In this document: piece after piece, positions 28,306 to 38,764 of the stretch | Position numbering within the stretch: position 1 is the first letter of the stretch | Layout: the number at the start of each line of letters is the position of its first letter | Source of the DNA: Kurthia huakuii LAM0618 | GTDB taxonomy: Bacteria; Bacillota; Bacilli; Bacillales_A; Planococcaceae | NCBI RefSeq assembly: GCF_000505545.1 | Contig: NZ_AYTB01000008.1 | Location: forward strand, 558,001 to 622,000 | Direction of reading: 5' to 3' | DNA length: 64,000 bases | The notes under the pieces: model-generated | Told to the model about the DNA's origin: nothing | Seen by the model: only the letters and a program-made list of their open reading frames with translations | Databases searched by the model: none | Made by a program: the position numbers and the translations under genes

Positions 28306-30093
28306 TTAGTCTTCGTCAGCCATTGTTTTTACACGAATGTGTAAATCGTCAAGTTGAGCAGTTGCTACTTCTGATGGTGCGTCTGTTAATAAACAGCTAG
28401 CTGAAGCTGTTTTAGGGAACGCAATTGTGTCGCGTAAGTTATCGCGACCAGATAATAACATAATGAAACGGTCAAGACCGAATGCTAAACCACCATGTGG
28501 AGGAACGCCGTATTCAAATGCATCCATTAAGAAACCAAATTGTTCTTGAGCTTGTTCTTGTGTAAAACCAAGCGCTTTGAACATTTTTTCTTGTAAGTCT
28601 TTTTCATAGATACGTAAAGAACCGCCGCCTAATTCATAACCGTTAAGCACGATATCGTACGCTTGGGCGCGAACTTTACCAGGGTCTGTATCCATTAATG
28701 CTAAATCTTCATCGAATGGACGTGTGAATGGGTGGTGAGCTGCAGTGTAACGGCCAGCTTCTTCATCATATTCAAGTAATGGCCAATCTGTGATCCATAA
28801 GAAAGCGAAGCGAGATTCATCGATTAATTCTAAGTCTTTACCTAATTTTTTACGTAAAGCGCCCAATGCATCTGCTACTACTGATGGTTTGTCGGCTACG
28901 AATACTAATGTATCACCAGGTTCTGCACCCATACGTTCCATTAATTTCACGCCGAAATCATCTTGGAAGAACTTACCGATAGGACCTGTTAAACCTTCAA
29001 CGCCTGTTTCAGTAACTTTAATCCACGCAAGACCTTTTGCACCGTAACGACCAACAAATTTTGTTAATTCGTCTAAATCTTTACGAGAGTATTTGTCATT
29101 CGCACCTTTGATGTTTAAACCTTTAACTTGTTTACCATCTGCTACTGTTTGTGCAAATACTTTAAATCCACAGCCGTCTACAACGTCAGTTAAATCGATT
29201 AATTCTAAGTCGAAACGAACGTCTGGTTTATCTGAACCGTAACGAGACATTGCTTCGTCATATTTCATACGTTGGAATAGACGTGGTACATCGATACCTT
29301 TAACTTCTTTCATTACTTTTTGAATTAAGCGTTCATTAATATCAAGAATTTGTTCTTGGTCTAAGAAACTCATTTCCATATCGATTTGTGTGAATTCTGG
29401 TTGACGGTCAGCACGTAAATCTTCATCACGGAAACAACGTGCGATTTGGAAGTAACGTTCGAAACCAGATACCATTAACAATTGTTTGAACAATTGTGGT
29501 GATTGTGGAAGCGCATAAAATTCACCATCGTGTACACGTGACGGTACTAAGTAGTCACGCGCGCCTTCTGGAGTTGATTTTGTAAGAATTGGTGTTTCAA
29601 CTTCTAAGAAACCTTCGTCTTGTAAGAAGTTACGCACAACTTTTGTTACGTCAGAACGTAATTTGAATGTTTTGTACATAACAGGACGACGTAAATCTAA
29701 ATAACGGTATTTTAAACGTAAATCTTCATTTACTTGGATACGGTCTTCAATTTGGAATGGTGGTGTTTGCGCCTTGTTGATTAATGTTACGTTATCAACA
29801 TAAACTTCGATAGCACCTGTATCTAAGTTCGGGTTAACCATTTCTGGTGTACGCGCGCGCACTTCCCCTTCTACTTCAATTACATATTCACTACGGAATG
29901 AATCTGCTAAATCTAATGCTGCTTGAGAGTTTTCTGGTGTGAATACAACTTGTGTTAAACCTGTGCGGTCGCGTAAATCGATGAAAATCAAACCACCGAA
30001 GTCACGACGATATTGTACCCAACCTTTTAATACGACGCGCTCGCCAACGTTTTCAGCGCGTAAAATTCCACATTCATGTGTGCGTGTTGCCAT
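28306..30093 (-). CDS. aspS: Aspartyl-tRNA synthetase
   Basis: This class II synthetase charges tRNA-Asp (and tRNA-Asn too if non-discriminating). An N-terminal OB fold carries [20 protein letters not shown]. The class II motif 2 region is [23 protein letters not shown] (split by loops), the bacterial GAD insertion follows, and motif 3 is GLAFGLDR near the C-terminus. At 595 residues it is of the large bacterial type. It is 16 bases after hisS and shares that gene's T-box leader. Whether it is discriminating cannot be decided by eye. Confidence 0.96.
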   Translation of the reverse strand: MATRTHECGILRAENVGERVVLKGWVQYRRDFGGLIFIDLRDRTGLTQVVFTPENSQAALDLADSFRSEYVIEVEGEVRARTPEMVNPNLDTGAIEVYVDNVTLINKAQTPPFQIEDRIQVNEDLRLKYRYLDLRRPVMYKTFKLRSDVTKVVRNFLQDEGFLEVETPILTKSTPEGARDYLVPSRVHDGEFYALPQSPQLFKQLLMVSGFERYFQIARCFRDEDLRADRQPEFTQIDMEMSFLDQEQILDINERLIQKVMKEVKGIDVPRLFQRMKYDEAMSRYGSDKPDVRFDLELIDLTDVVDGCGFKVFAQTVADGKQVKGLNIKGANDKYSRKDLDELTKFVGRYGAKGLAWIKVTETGVEGLTGPIGKFFQDDFGVKLMERMGAEPGDTLVFVADKPSVVADALGALRKKLGKDLELIDESRFAFLWITDWPLLEYDEEAGRYTAAHHPFTRPFDEDLALMDTDPGKVRAQAYDIVLNGYELGGGSLRIYEKDLQEKMFKALGFTQEQAQEQFGFLMDAFEYGVPPHGGLAFGLDRFIMLLSGRDNLRDTIAFPKTASASCLLTDAPSEVATAQLDDLHIRVKTMADED

Positions 30094-30109
30094 TGTGTAA
30101 TTCCTCCAA

Positions 30110-31375
30110 TTAATGTGTTTGTAAGTAGTTCACTAAATCATGGAACGGCACTTTTTCTTGTGTACCAGATTCCATATTTTTCACAGCTGCAGCATTTTCA
30201 GCAAGCTCTTGTTCACCTAACACAAGAACCCATTTTGCGCCTTGACGATCTGCAGCCTTCATTTGCGCTTTCATTTTACGACTTGCGTAGTCAAGTTCGG
30301 TAGCGATGCCTTTTGCACGGAATGTACTTGCAAGCTCTACCGCTTTTTCTTTCGCAGCGTCATCCATCGATACGATGAACACATCAAGCGCATTATCTGT
30401 CTCTAATGTTTTACCTTCTGCTTCTAATGCAAGAAGTAAACGTTCGATACTCATTGCAAAGCCGATACCAGCCATATCAGGACCGCCGACGTCTTGCACA
30501 AGTCCGTGGTAACGCCCACCACCACAAAGCGTCGTAATTGAACCAAAGCCTTTTGATGTGCTCATGATTTCAAACGCCGTATGATTGTAGTAGTCAAGAC
30601 CACGTACAAGATTTGGATCTACTTCATATTCGATACCTAGTAAATCTAAATAATGTTTTACTTGCTCGAAATATGTTGCAGACTCGTTATTTAAGAAGTC
30701 TGTTAAAGCAGGTGCTGTTGCCATTAATGGATTTTCGCTATCTACTTTACAGTCTAAAATGCGCAGAGGATTTTTCTCTAAGCGGTTTTGACAGTCTGAA
30801 CAAAACTCGTGAATATGTGGCTCAAAGTGGTTAATTAATGCGGTACGATGCGCTTCGCGAACCTCTTTATCCCCTAATGAGTTAATCACTAACTTCAAAT
30901 CTGTTAAACCAACAGTACGATAGACATTCATCGCAAGTGAAATAACTTCTGCATCAATTGCTGGATCTTTACTGCCGATTGCTTCAACGCCGAATTGTAC
31001 AAATTGACGGTAGCGTCCTGCTTGTTGGCGCTCATAGCGGAACATTGGGCCAACGTATGAAAGTTTTACTGGTTGGTCTGGTAAACCATATAGCTTGTGC
31101 TCTACATAAGCGCGCACAGCTCCAGCGGTACCTTCTGGACGCAACGTTAATGAACGTCCACCGCGGTCTTCAAATGTGTACATTTCTTTTTGTACGATAT
31201 CGGTCGTATCACCTACACCGCGTTGGAACAATTCAGTTGATTCAAACATCGGTGTACGAATTTCTTCGTAGCGATATGTGTGGCATAGATGACGAATGAT
31301 TTCCTCTACTTTTTGCCATTTGGCTGATTGCTCTGGTAGGATATCCTGTGTTCCTCTTGGTACTTTAAACGTCAT
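30110..31375 (-). CDS. hisS: Histidyl-tRNA synthetase
   Basis: This class II synthetase charges tRNA-His. [20 protein letters not shown] is the usual start. Motif 1 lies in [17 protein letters not shown], motif 2 in [18 protein letters not shown], and the histidine-specific [15 protein letters not shown] and GGGRYHGLV follow. The C-terminal anticodon-binding domain ends near LVNYLQTH. Length 421 is normal. GAAAGGAG precedes the ATG. It is the first gene of the hisS-aspS operon, controlled by a T-box leader. Confidence 0.96.
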   Translation of the reverse strand: MTFKVPRGTQDILPEQSAKWQKVEEIIRHLCHTYRYEEIRTPMFESTELFQRGVGDTTDIVQKEMYTFEDRGGRSLTLRPEGTAGAVRAYVEHKLYGLPDQPVKLSYVGPMFRYERQQAGRYRQFVQFGVEAIGSKDPAIDAEVISLAMNVYRTVGLTDLKLVINSLGDKEVREAHRTALINHFEPHIHEFCSDCQNRLEKNPLRILDCKVDSENPLMATAPALTDFLNNESATYFEQVKHYLDLLGIEYEVDPNLVRGLDYYNHTAFEIMSTSKGFGSITTLCGGGRYHGLVQDVGGPDMAGIGFAMSIERLLLALEAEGKTLETDNALDVFIVSMDDAAKEKAVELASTFRAKGIATELDYASRKMKAQMKAADRQGAKWVLVLGEQELAENAAAVKNMESGTQEKVPFHDLVNYLQTH

Positions 31376-31424
31376 GTATATGCTCCTTTCAAAAATACTG
31401 AATTACGTGTCGAGAAGGGACGGA

Positions 31425-31718
31425 AAATAAAAAAGGCCGCCGTTCCTTGCAATAAATGCAAGGGACGACAGCTCATAATAGTAGCTTCCGCGGTTCCACC
31501 CTAGTTGGTCATTATCTAAAAATGACCCTCTCTAATCGGATAACGGCCGATTCCGTTTTCCCCTACTAAGCCTGCTACGTTTCGAAGAAAAACCTCGCGA
31601 GTGTTATTCACTAATTCACATGATAAGAAAACTTTCAGCCACGATTTTCTCTCTCTAAAACATGCCTCGAAATTAGTTACTTGTTCGGTCATAGGTATTT
31701 GTTAATAATGTCAGATTA
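31425..31718 (-). promoter_or_regulatory. T-box riboswitch of hisS-aspS
   Basis: The minus strand has the T-box AGGGTGGAACCGCGG near 31505-31490. It is followed by a terminator stem CCTTGCA/TGCAAGG and a TTTTTT run near 31430. In stem I an AGTA turn is followed by ACTAATT, which pairs with the later AATTAGT. The return strand then reads GAAUAACACUCG. The His codon CAC (31603-31601) is present, but AAC (Asn, 31605-31603) occupies the register that GCU has in the alaS T-box of this window. His is expected; the ambiguity is noted separately. Confidence 0.9.
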
Positions 31719-31724
31719 CTTCAT

Positions 31725-31753
31725 ATCATAATCAGAAACAGTTAAGATGTCAA
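31725..31753 (-). promoter_or_regulatory. Sigma-A promoter of the hisS leader
   Basis: TTGACA (31753-31748), a 17-base spacer and TATGAT (31730-31725) on the minus strand. Confidence 0.9.
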
Positions 31754-31866
31754 CTTTTTCTGAAATGTTACATGATATTTCGTTCATGTCAAAGTTGTAA
31801 CAATTTTGAAATATACTAGCTTTTTGATGTTAAAAATTTATACTATAGAAGAAAGGGAGGACGATC

Positions 31867-33243
31867 ATGAGTAAAAATCTATCAAAAGTCATGCTATTTA
31901 TGATCGCTGCAATGCTTGTCATTTCAACGGTCATGATCTCTAACCCTGGCACTTCGCATGCGGCAACGACAACATACAAAACTACAGATTCGTTAAACGT
32001 ACGCATTGGTCCAGGTGTGAAGTATTCAAAAATTGCCACACTGAAAAAAGGTTCAATTGTCACAAAAGTCAGCACTAAAGGAAACTGGTGGAAAGTAAAA
32101 TACACAGCTTCAAAAACAGGTTGGGTAAATGGAAAATATTTAAAAGCTGTATCAACTGTTACAGCGACAACACCATCAAAAACAACTTATTACTATGTAA
32201 CTGAGTCAACAGGCTTAAACATGCGCGCTTCTTATAGCGTTTCAAGTAAAAAAGTTGGCGTAACCATTCCTTACGGTGCAAAAGTAAAAATCAAGAAAAC
32301 AGCGAAAAATGGTTGGATTCAAGTAGCATATGGTGGTAAAACAGGCTGGATCAACGCAGATGAACGCTATGGTTTCAAATCAACATCAAACATTAGCTAC
32401 ACAGCTAGCGAGCCTACTGAATTACAATATGTACTTGTTCATGATGATATGAATGTACGTAGCTTACCGTCAACAGCAGCTCCAAAATTAGGAACGGTAA
32501 CAACTGATTACGCAGCACGTATTCTACGCGTTTCAAATTCAAACTGGGCAGAAGTTCAATATAGCGATTCACAAAAAGGTTGGATTTCGCTAAGAACATC
32601 TGACACAACTGTCACAAACAAAGAACCAGATCAAATTTCAAAACCAGTTAACGGTTCATTAGCTGGTATTAAAGTAGTAGTAGATGCTGGACATGGTGGT
32701 AGTGACCCAGGTGCTGGTGGTAAAGATTTAAATGGTAAATTTATCACTGAGGCATCACTTACATTACAATCAGGCAAAGCGTTAAAAGAACAAATTGAAG
32801 CAGTTGGTGGTACGGTTTATATGACACGCGAAGGTAACGGTGCTCTTTCTTCTAACAAGACGACAGACCTTGGTCTACGCGCGAAATACGCAGCGAAAAA
32901 AGGTGCTAATGCTTTCATCAGCTTACACTATAATTCAGCAGCAGCGTCATCAGCAACAGGTATTGAAACACTATACTATCAATCAACTTCAAAAGAATTT
33001 GCTAACACAATTCACAAAAACATGATGGCATCTATTAAAGAAGAATATCCAACAATGAAAGACCGCGGTTTAAAATATCAAAATGTTATGGTATTACGTG
33101 AAAACTCTGTATTCGCAACATTAGTTGAACTTGGTTTCGTTTCAAACCCAAGTGAATTATCTCGTATTAATACAGATGAGTATCGTGCAGTTGTAGCAGA
33201 AGGTATTACAAACGGTATTATCGAATACTACGGTCGCGACTAA
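31867..33243 (+). CDS. Secreted SH3-domain N-acetylmuramoyl-L-alanine amidase
   Basis: This is a cell-wall hydrolase that cuts the amide between muramic acid and the stem peptide. A signal peptide ends near SHAATTTY (about residue 36). Three bacterial SH3 domains follow (about 40-95, 110-165 and 180-245), each with a NVR/NMR motif and a GW-x-N/S turn. The Amidase_3 domain (about 268-455) has the zinc ligands in DAGHGG, the glutamate in ITEAS and ISLHYNS, and the late catalytic VELGFVSN. The family equals B. subtilis YrvJ, which sits at the same place beside dtd. AAAGGGAGG precedes the ATG. It ends in its own terminator. Confidence 0.93.
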   Translation: MSKNLSKVMLFMIAAMLVISTVMISNPGTSHAATTTYKTTDSLNVRIGPGVKYSKIATLKKGSIVTKVSTKGNWWKVKYTASKTGWVNGKYLKAVSTVTATTPSKTTYYYVTESTGLNMRASYSVSSKKVGVTIPYGAKVKIKKTAKNGWIQVAYGGKTGWINADERYGFKSTSNISYTASEPTELQYVLVHDDMNVRSLPSTAAPKLGTVTTDYAARILRVSNSNWAEVQYSDSQKGWISLRTSDTTVTNKEPDQISKPVNGSLAGIKVVVDAGHGGSDPGAGGKDLNGKFITEASLTLQSGKALKEQIEAVGGTVYMTREGNGALSSNKTTDLGLRAKYAAKKGANAFISLHYNSAAASSATGIETLYYQSTSKEFANTIHKNMMASIKEEYPTMKDRGLKYQNVMVLRENSVFATLVELGFVSNPSELSRINTDEYRAVVAEGITNGIIEYYGRD

Positions 33244-33251
33244 TCATGTCA

Positions 33252-33282
33252 AACACGCTCTTTGTTAGGGCGTGTTTTTTTG
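33252..33282 (+). terminator. Amidase gene terminator
   Basis: ACACGC/GCGTGT hairpin followed by seven T. Confidence 0.85.
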
Positions 33283-33286
33283 TGCA

Positions 33287-33330
33287 CAAAAAAAGTCAGG
33301 AAATGCGTTGTAGCGCACTTCCTGACTTTT
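33287..33330 (-). terminator. dtd terminator (bidirectional)
   Basis: Stem AAAAGTCAGGAA/TTCCTGACTTTT with an inner TGCG/CGCA pairing, flanked by A and T runs; it starts at the dtd stop codon. Confidence 0.85.
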
Positions 33331-33775
33331 ATTTTGTTCGTGAATCAAAAATGATTGTTACAGGTCCATCATTAATTAATTGTACGTCCATCATTGCTCC
33401 AAAGATGCCTGTCTCGACGTCTAAGCCTTCGTTGCGAAGTGCTTCATTAAAGTACTGCCACAGCGGCTCTGCATGTTCTGGGCGTGATGCACCGGTAAAA
33501 CTCGGGCGATTCCCCTTCTTAGTATCTGCATAGAGCGTAAACTGTGAAATCGATAAAATCGTCCCGCCATGTTGGCCAATTGATCGATTCATCTTGCCAT
33601 CTTCATCTTCCCAAATACGCGTTTTTGCAATTTTTGCTGCTAAAAAATCGGCATCCGCTTCCGTATCATCATGCGTGATACCAACAAGTAAAACATACCC
33701 TTTTGTAATTTGGCCTGTTACTGTCCCTTCGACAGTAACAGAAGCCTCTCTACTGCGTTGTAATACGATTCTCAC
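33329..33775 (-). CDS. dtd: D-aminoacyl-tRNA deacylase
   Basis: This enzyme hydrolyses D-aminoacyl-tRNAs (and Gly-tRNA-Ala), acting as a chirality proofreader. The 148-residue protein starts [17 protein letters not shown]. It has the two family motifs: [18 protein letters not shown] (the SQFTL motif) near residue 77, and the cross-subunit Gly-Pro motif, here NDGPVT near residue 137. It is 14 bases after relA, the usual neighbour in Bacillales. Confidence 0.96.
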   Translation of the reverse strand: MRIVLQRSREASVTVEGTVTGQITKGYVLLVGITHDDTEADADFLAAKIAKTRIWEDEDGKMNRSIGQHGGTILSISQFTLYADTKKGNRPSFTGASRPEHAEPLWQYFNEALRNEGLDVETGIFGAMMDVQLINDGPVTIIFDSRTK

Positions 33776-33789
33776 TTACATTATCTCCC

Positions 33790-35982
33790 TTAGTTGTTGA
33801 CACGTTGTACAGAATAAATGTCTGGAATTTGTTTAATACGATCGACTACTTTATATAAATGTTGAATATCACGAATTTGTAATGTTAAATGCACCGTTGC
33901 AATTTTATCGCGATCTGCACGACCATTCACAGCACTAATTTGTGTTTTCGTTTCATTAACAACTTGCATAACATCGGTAATTAACGCAGGGCGATCAAAG
34001 CCTGTTACTTCAATGTCCACCGCATATAATTTATTGTTATTATCTGCAAATGCCCATTCAACATCGATTAAGCGCTCTTTTTCAGTGGCAGCTTGTACAT
34101 TCGGACAATCCGCGCGGTGAACAGAAACACCACGTCCTTTTGTAATAAAGCCAACAATCTCATCACCTGGCACCGGACGACAACAGCGCGATAAACGGAT
34201 CAATAGATTGTCTAATCCTTTTACGACTACACCAGTTTCTGTCGGTTTCGTATCTTCTGGTTTTTCCATTTCTTTCGTGATTTTTTGAAGCGCTTCTTGA
34301 GAATCTCGCTCTTTACGGATTTTTTCAGCTAAACGATTGACAACTTGTAACGCCGTCATCCCATTAAAACCTACTGCCGCAATTAAATCATCGGCAGATT
34401 GATAATTGAACTTTTCACATGCACGCTTGAAGTTTTCAGCTGTTAATACTTCATCGTGCTTAAACCCTTGCTCGTCAATTTCTTTTTCAATCATTTCGCG
34501 CCCTTTATTGACATTATCTTCACGCGCTTGCTTTTTGAAGAATTGTTTAATTTTATGTTTAGCTTGTGAAGATTGCGCTAAACTTAACCAATCGCGACTT
34601 GGGCCAAACGATTGTTTCGACGTAATGACTTCAACAATATCTCCCGTATGAAGCGGTGTATCTAGCGGTACCATCTTGCCATTCACTTTTGCACCAATAG
34701 TACGATTGCCAATTTCAGAATGAACGCGATAAGCAAAGTCAATTGGTACAGAGCCTGCTGGTAACTCTAGTACATCGCCTTTTGGTGAAAATACGTAGAC
34801 CATATCTGAGAATAAATCGAATTTCAATGACTCCATAAATTCTTCTGCATCATTTGAAACATTTTGAAATTCTAAAATTTCGCGGAACCATGTTAATTTA
34901 CTATCAATATCTGATTTTTCAGTCGTTGCATTTTTGCCTTCTTTATAAGCCCAATGTGCCGCAACCCCGTATTCTGCAATGTTGTGCATATCCTTCGTGC
35001 GGATTTGGACTTCGAGTGGATCTCCATATGGCCCAATAACCGTCGTATGTAACGATTGGTATAAGTTTTGCTTCGGCATGGCAATATAATCTTTAAAGCG
35101 TCCTGGCATTGGTTTCCATAGCGTATGAACAATCCCTAATACCGCATAACAATCTTTAATACTATCAACGAGTACACGAATCGCTAATAAATCATAAATT
35201 TCATTAAACTGTTTGTGCTGTGACTCCATTTTCTTATAAATACTATAAATATGCTTTGGGCGACCTGATAAGTCCGCGTGAATTTCTACATCATCAAGCT
35301 GACTATGAATTTCGTCCATGACATTTTTCAAATATGCTTCGCGTTCTGTACGTTTGCGTTTCATTAAATTAACAATACGATAATATTGCTGTGGATTTAA
35401 ATAACGTAATGCCGTATCTTCTAGCTCCCATTTGATTGCTGAAATTCCTAGTCGGTGTGCTAATGGTGCAAAGATTTCAAGCGTTTCTTTTGAAATACGG
35501 CGTTGTTTTTCAACAGGAAGATGTTTTAGCGTACGCATATTATGTAAGCGGTCTGCTAACTTAATTAAAATGACGCGAATGTCTTGTGCCATCGCTACGA
35601 ACATTTTGCGATGATTTTCCGCTTGTTGTTCTTTTTTTGATTTGTATTTAATTTTCCCTAACTTTGTTACACCATCAACAAGCATCGCGACTTCTTCACC
35701 AAATTGCGCCACTAAATCATCACGTGTAACTTCTGTATCTTCTACAACATCATGTAAAAAACCAGCAGACACAGTCTCTGGATCCATTTGTAAATCCGCT
35801 AAAATGCCGGCCACTTGCACTGGATGCACAATATACGGCTCCCCTGAGCTACGGAATTGTTCTTTGTGTGCATCTCTTGCTAGCTCATATGCGCGTCGTA
35901 CAAACTCGACGTGTTCCTCATTCATATAAGAAGAAAGTATGTCAAACACTTCTTCTGATGTCATTACTTGATCCTTCGCCAT
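33790..35982 (-). CDS. relA: Bifunctional (p)ppGpp synthetase/hydrolase Rel
   Basis: This is the main stringent response enzyme, which makes (p)ppGpp on starved ribosomes and degrades it otherwise. The N-terminal HD hydrolase domain is intact: HPVQVAGILADL and HDVVEDTEV near residue 77, so hydrolysis should work. The synthetase domain holds GRPKHIYSIYKKM near 240 and YQSLHTTVIGP. TGS (YVFSPKGDVLELPAGS) and the C-terminal zinc-finger/ACT parts follow. The 730 residues match B. subtilis RelA (734). An AGGGTGGG site precedes the ATG. It lies between apt and dtd as in Bacillus. Confidence 0.96.
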   Translation of the reverse strand: MAKDQVMTSEEVFDILSSYMNEEHVEFVRRAYELARDAHKEQFRSSGEPYIVHPVQVAGILADLQMDPETVSAGFLHDVVEDTEVTRDDLVAQFGEEVAMLVDGVTKLGKIKYKSKKEQQAENHRKMFVAMAQDIRVILIKLADRLHNMRTLKHLPVEKQRRISKETLEIFAPLAHRLGISAIKWELEDTALRYLNPQQYYRIVNLMKRKRTEREAYLKNVMDEIHSQLDDVEIHADLSGRPKHIYSIYKKMESQHKQFNEIYDLLAIRVLVDSIKDCYAVLGIVHTLWKPMPGRFKDYIAMPKQNLYQSLHTTVIGPYGDPLEVQIRTKDMHNIAEYGVAAHWAYKEGKNATTEKSDIDSKLTWFREILEFQNVSNDAEEFMESLKFDLFSDMVYVFSPKGDVLELPAGSVPIDFAYRVHSEIGNRTIGAKVNGKMVPLDTPLHTGDIVEVITSKQSFGPSRDWLSLAQSSQAKHKIKQFFKKQAREDNVNKGREMIEKEIDEQGFKHDEVLTAENFKRACEKFNYQSADDLIAAVGFNGMTALQVVNRLAEKIRKERDSQEALQKITKEMEKPEDTKPTETGVVVKGLDNLLIRLSRCCRPVPGDEIVGFITKGRGVSVHRADCPNVQAATEKERLIDVEWAFADNNNKLYAVDIEVTGFDRPALITDVMQVVNETKTQISAVNGRADRDKIATVHLTLQIRDIQHLYKVVDRIKQIPDIYSVQRVNN

Positions 35983-36113
35983 GTTAAGCCCACCCTATTC
36001 ATAAATTTTCCGATTAGATATAAGTTCCATTTTATAAAACAATGCCTACCTTTGTAAAGCTACTGCCATTGATTTATTCGCAAAATGCCCAATCCAATAA
36101 GCTTTTCTTTTTA

Positions 36114-36152
36114 GAAAAACACAAAAGCCACGCAATGCGCAGCTTTTGTGTT
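36114..36152 (-). terminator. apt terminator
   Basis: AACACAAAAGC pairs with GCTTTTGTGTT around a 13-base loop and is followed by TTTTCT on the minus strand. The 195-base relA-apt gap holds this and nothing else that was recognised. Confidence 0.85.
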
Positions 36153-36177
36153 CGATTTGATCGTCACAGTTAGACAA

Positions 36178-36696
36178 TTAGTATGGGTATTGCATTAATG
36201 TGAAAATTTCATAGCCTTCGATTTTATCGCGACCATGTAATTCTTCTAATTCAATTAAGAATGCACAGCCGACTACTTCGCCGCCTAATTGTTCGATTAA
36301 TTGAATGGTTGCAGCAACTGTACCACCAGTAGCAAGTAAATCGTCAACGATTAATACTTTTTGCCCTGGTTTGATTGCATCTTTGTGCATTGTTAGTGTA
36401 TCTTTACCATATTCTAAGCCGTAATCAGCTGAAATCACTTCACGAGGTAATTTACCAGGTTTACGTACCGGAGCAAATCCGATTTCTAAAGCATATGCTA
36501 CAGGGCATCCTGTAATAAAACCACGTGCTTCAGGTCCAACGATTAGCTCTGCGCCTACTTTTTTAGCATATTCCACAATTTGGTCCGTTGCATATCGGTA
36601 TGCTTTACCATCGTCCATAATTGTTGTGATATCTTTGAAAGAAATGCCTTCTTTAGGCCAATCTTGTACAATCGATACGTATTGTTTTAAATCCAT
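36178..36696 (-). CDS. apt: Adenine phosphoribosyltransferase
   Basis: This enzyme converts adenine and PRPP to AMP in purine salvage. The 172-residue protein has [13 protein letters not shown] near residue 17, [17 protein letters not shown] and the PRPP-binding [13 protein letters not shown] near residue 124. Its ATG overlaps the stop codon of recJ (TAATG), so its translation is probably coupled to recJ and therefore to successful splicing of the recJ intron or to a separate start of transcription. Confidence 0.95.
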   Translation of the reverse strand: MDLKQYVSIVQDWPKEGISFKDITTIMDDGKAYRYATDQIVEYAKKVGAELIVGPEARGFITGCPVAYALEIGFAPVRKPGKLPREVISADYGLEYGKDTLTMHKDAIKPGQKVLIVDDLLATGGTVAATIQLIEQLGGEVVGCAFLIELEELHGRDKIEGYEIFTLMQYPY

Positions 36697-38764
36697 TATT
36701 GTTCCTCCTCAGAAACTGTTTGATGTACTCGTTCATCAAACCACTGTCTTAAATCTTTATATGGTGCATACAACAGCGTTTGTTCCAACGCCAATTGCTG
36801 CGTGCGCTCTTTGTAAATAGCAGCAGATGTCAAATCACGCTTTGGTGGGCTATCTACAATTTTAGCAAGTCCATTCTCTATTGTAACAAACTCAAGCTCA
36901 AAAAACACCTGTGTCATGAAAATTAGCATTGCGCGACTCCAGCCTTTATGCTTTGCTAACGTATTCAAATTTTGGTGTAAATGGAATTCTCGACGCTTGC
37001 GTAAAAAAGCATAATACCACACAAACTGCTCACGCGTCGGCATTCCATCGAATAAATGAGGGTCTGCAACATAAAAATGCGCATAAATTCTTTCCAATTT
37101 TTCAAGCGCTATTACGTGTTCTAACTGTTGAACATTTTGTGGCAAATCAAGTAAAACAATAAATTTCCCATATGCTTCTGCAGTATCTTCTTCATCATAA
37201 TATTGAATTTCTTGTGGAATAACACTGTCATAATGTGCAATCGTTTCTTTTCGGAATGCTAGAAATGTCGTTTGTGCTGCATCGATTTTAGCAAGCCATT
37301 GTGAAATTTTATGTCCACCGCGAATATCAAATAGTTGCCAAGCATCCGTATGCACATCTTGCAGCATAAATTGTGGTTTGCGGCGGCCATTCCATTCATT
37401 GATTTGAATGTCACCCGCAAATGAAATCGCGATACCTTGTGTCAATTCATCTGCCAAATACCCCTTATGGAAACCTACTGCATCTAAATAATGATTATTT
37501 TTTCCAATTTCCATTTTAATATGGTCTTCATTGGCGCCAATTTTACGCATCGTTTTAATCGATAAATCGCGTAAACCATACAATGGCTTTTCAAATTCCA
37601 CACCAAATGGCGCTAATTTTTTCAAGTCATCGAGCGCTTCTAAATCGATTTCTTCTACGTCTAATGGAATATCAATGTTTAATACCGGTACTAAGTCTTC
37701 TTCACTCAGGCATTGTAGTGCTTGCGTATGTAATCGACTACGCAATTCATCAACATGTTCCTGTTGCAGTGTCATACCAGCCGCCATTGGGTGTCCACCA
37801 AACGCTGGCAAAATATCACGATTTTTATCAAGTTCTACATACATATTGAATCCTTCAATACTACGTGCAGAACCTTTCGCGATACCTTGTTCACCGTCTA
37901 TTGCTAATACGATTGTTGGACGATAATATTTTTCAACAAGGCGCGATGCCACAATCCCAACAACACCTGCATTCCAGCCTTCACCTGCTACTACTAACAC
38001 ACGTGAATCGCCAACTTCAGCAATATTTTCGACCATTTCAACCGCTTCTTCAGTAATCGTTGCAACTAAATCTTGGCGCTCTTTATTACGTTCATTTAAA
38101 TAATTCGCCATATGGATTGCTTCTGTTGTGTGTTCCATCATCAGGAAATCGACCCCTGGTGCAGCATCGCCTAAGCGACCAAGTGCATTCAGGCGTGGTC
38201 CAAAACCAAAACCAATCGTTTGCTCATCAATATCACTTAATTCTGTTCCTGCGACTGTCGCAAGTGCTTGAATTGCTGGACGAGCATGGCGACGCATACG
38301 CTCTAATCCTTTGATGACAAAATAGCGATTTTCATCGACAAGTGGTACTAAATCTGCAACCGTTCCAATTGCAACTACATCAAATAATTCTTCTGGCACA
38401 TGCCCTAATAATGCTTGTGCCACTTTAAATGCGACACCAACACCTGCCAATTCACCAAATGGATAATCCCCCTCTGGATGACGAGGATGAATAATAAAAT
38501 CTGCATTTGGTAACTCTTTACCAGGTTCATGGTGGTCTGTCACAATAACATCGACACCAAGGGATTTAATAACATCGATTGGGCCATTTCCTGCAATGCC
38601 ATTATCTACTGTAATTAATAAATTCGCACCCGCTTCGGCAATCTCACGAAATAGCGCTTCATTTGGACCATAACCATGTTCAAAACGATTGGGAATGACA
38701 TGCTCGACAATCCCACCAAGCGCTTGTAATACCGTTTTCATAACCGTTGAACTTGTAATACCAT
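36696..38764 (-). CDS. recJ: RecJ single-stranded-DNA exonuclease, exon 2
   Basis: This is the larger part of the 5'-3' single-strand exonuclease used in recombination and mismatch repair. It begins in the middle of the first DHH motif (..D-G-I-T-S-S). It includes [17 protein letters not shown] (motif III with the DHH triad), HPRHP, the [15 protein letters not shown] block and the DHHA1 region [12 protein letters not shown]. Joined to exon 1 across the intron, the reading frame is exact and gives 780 residues, close to the 786 of B. subtilis. Without splicing, translation entering this exon would lack the start and part of motif I. An open frame reaches 38810, but that 5' part is intron sequence. 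Confidence 0.93.
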
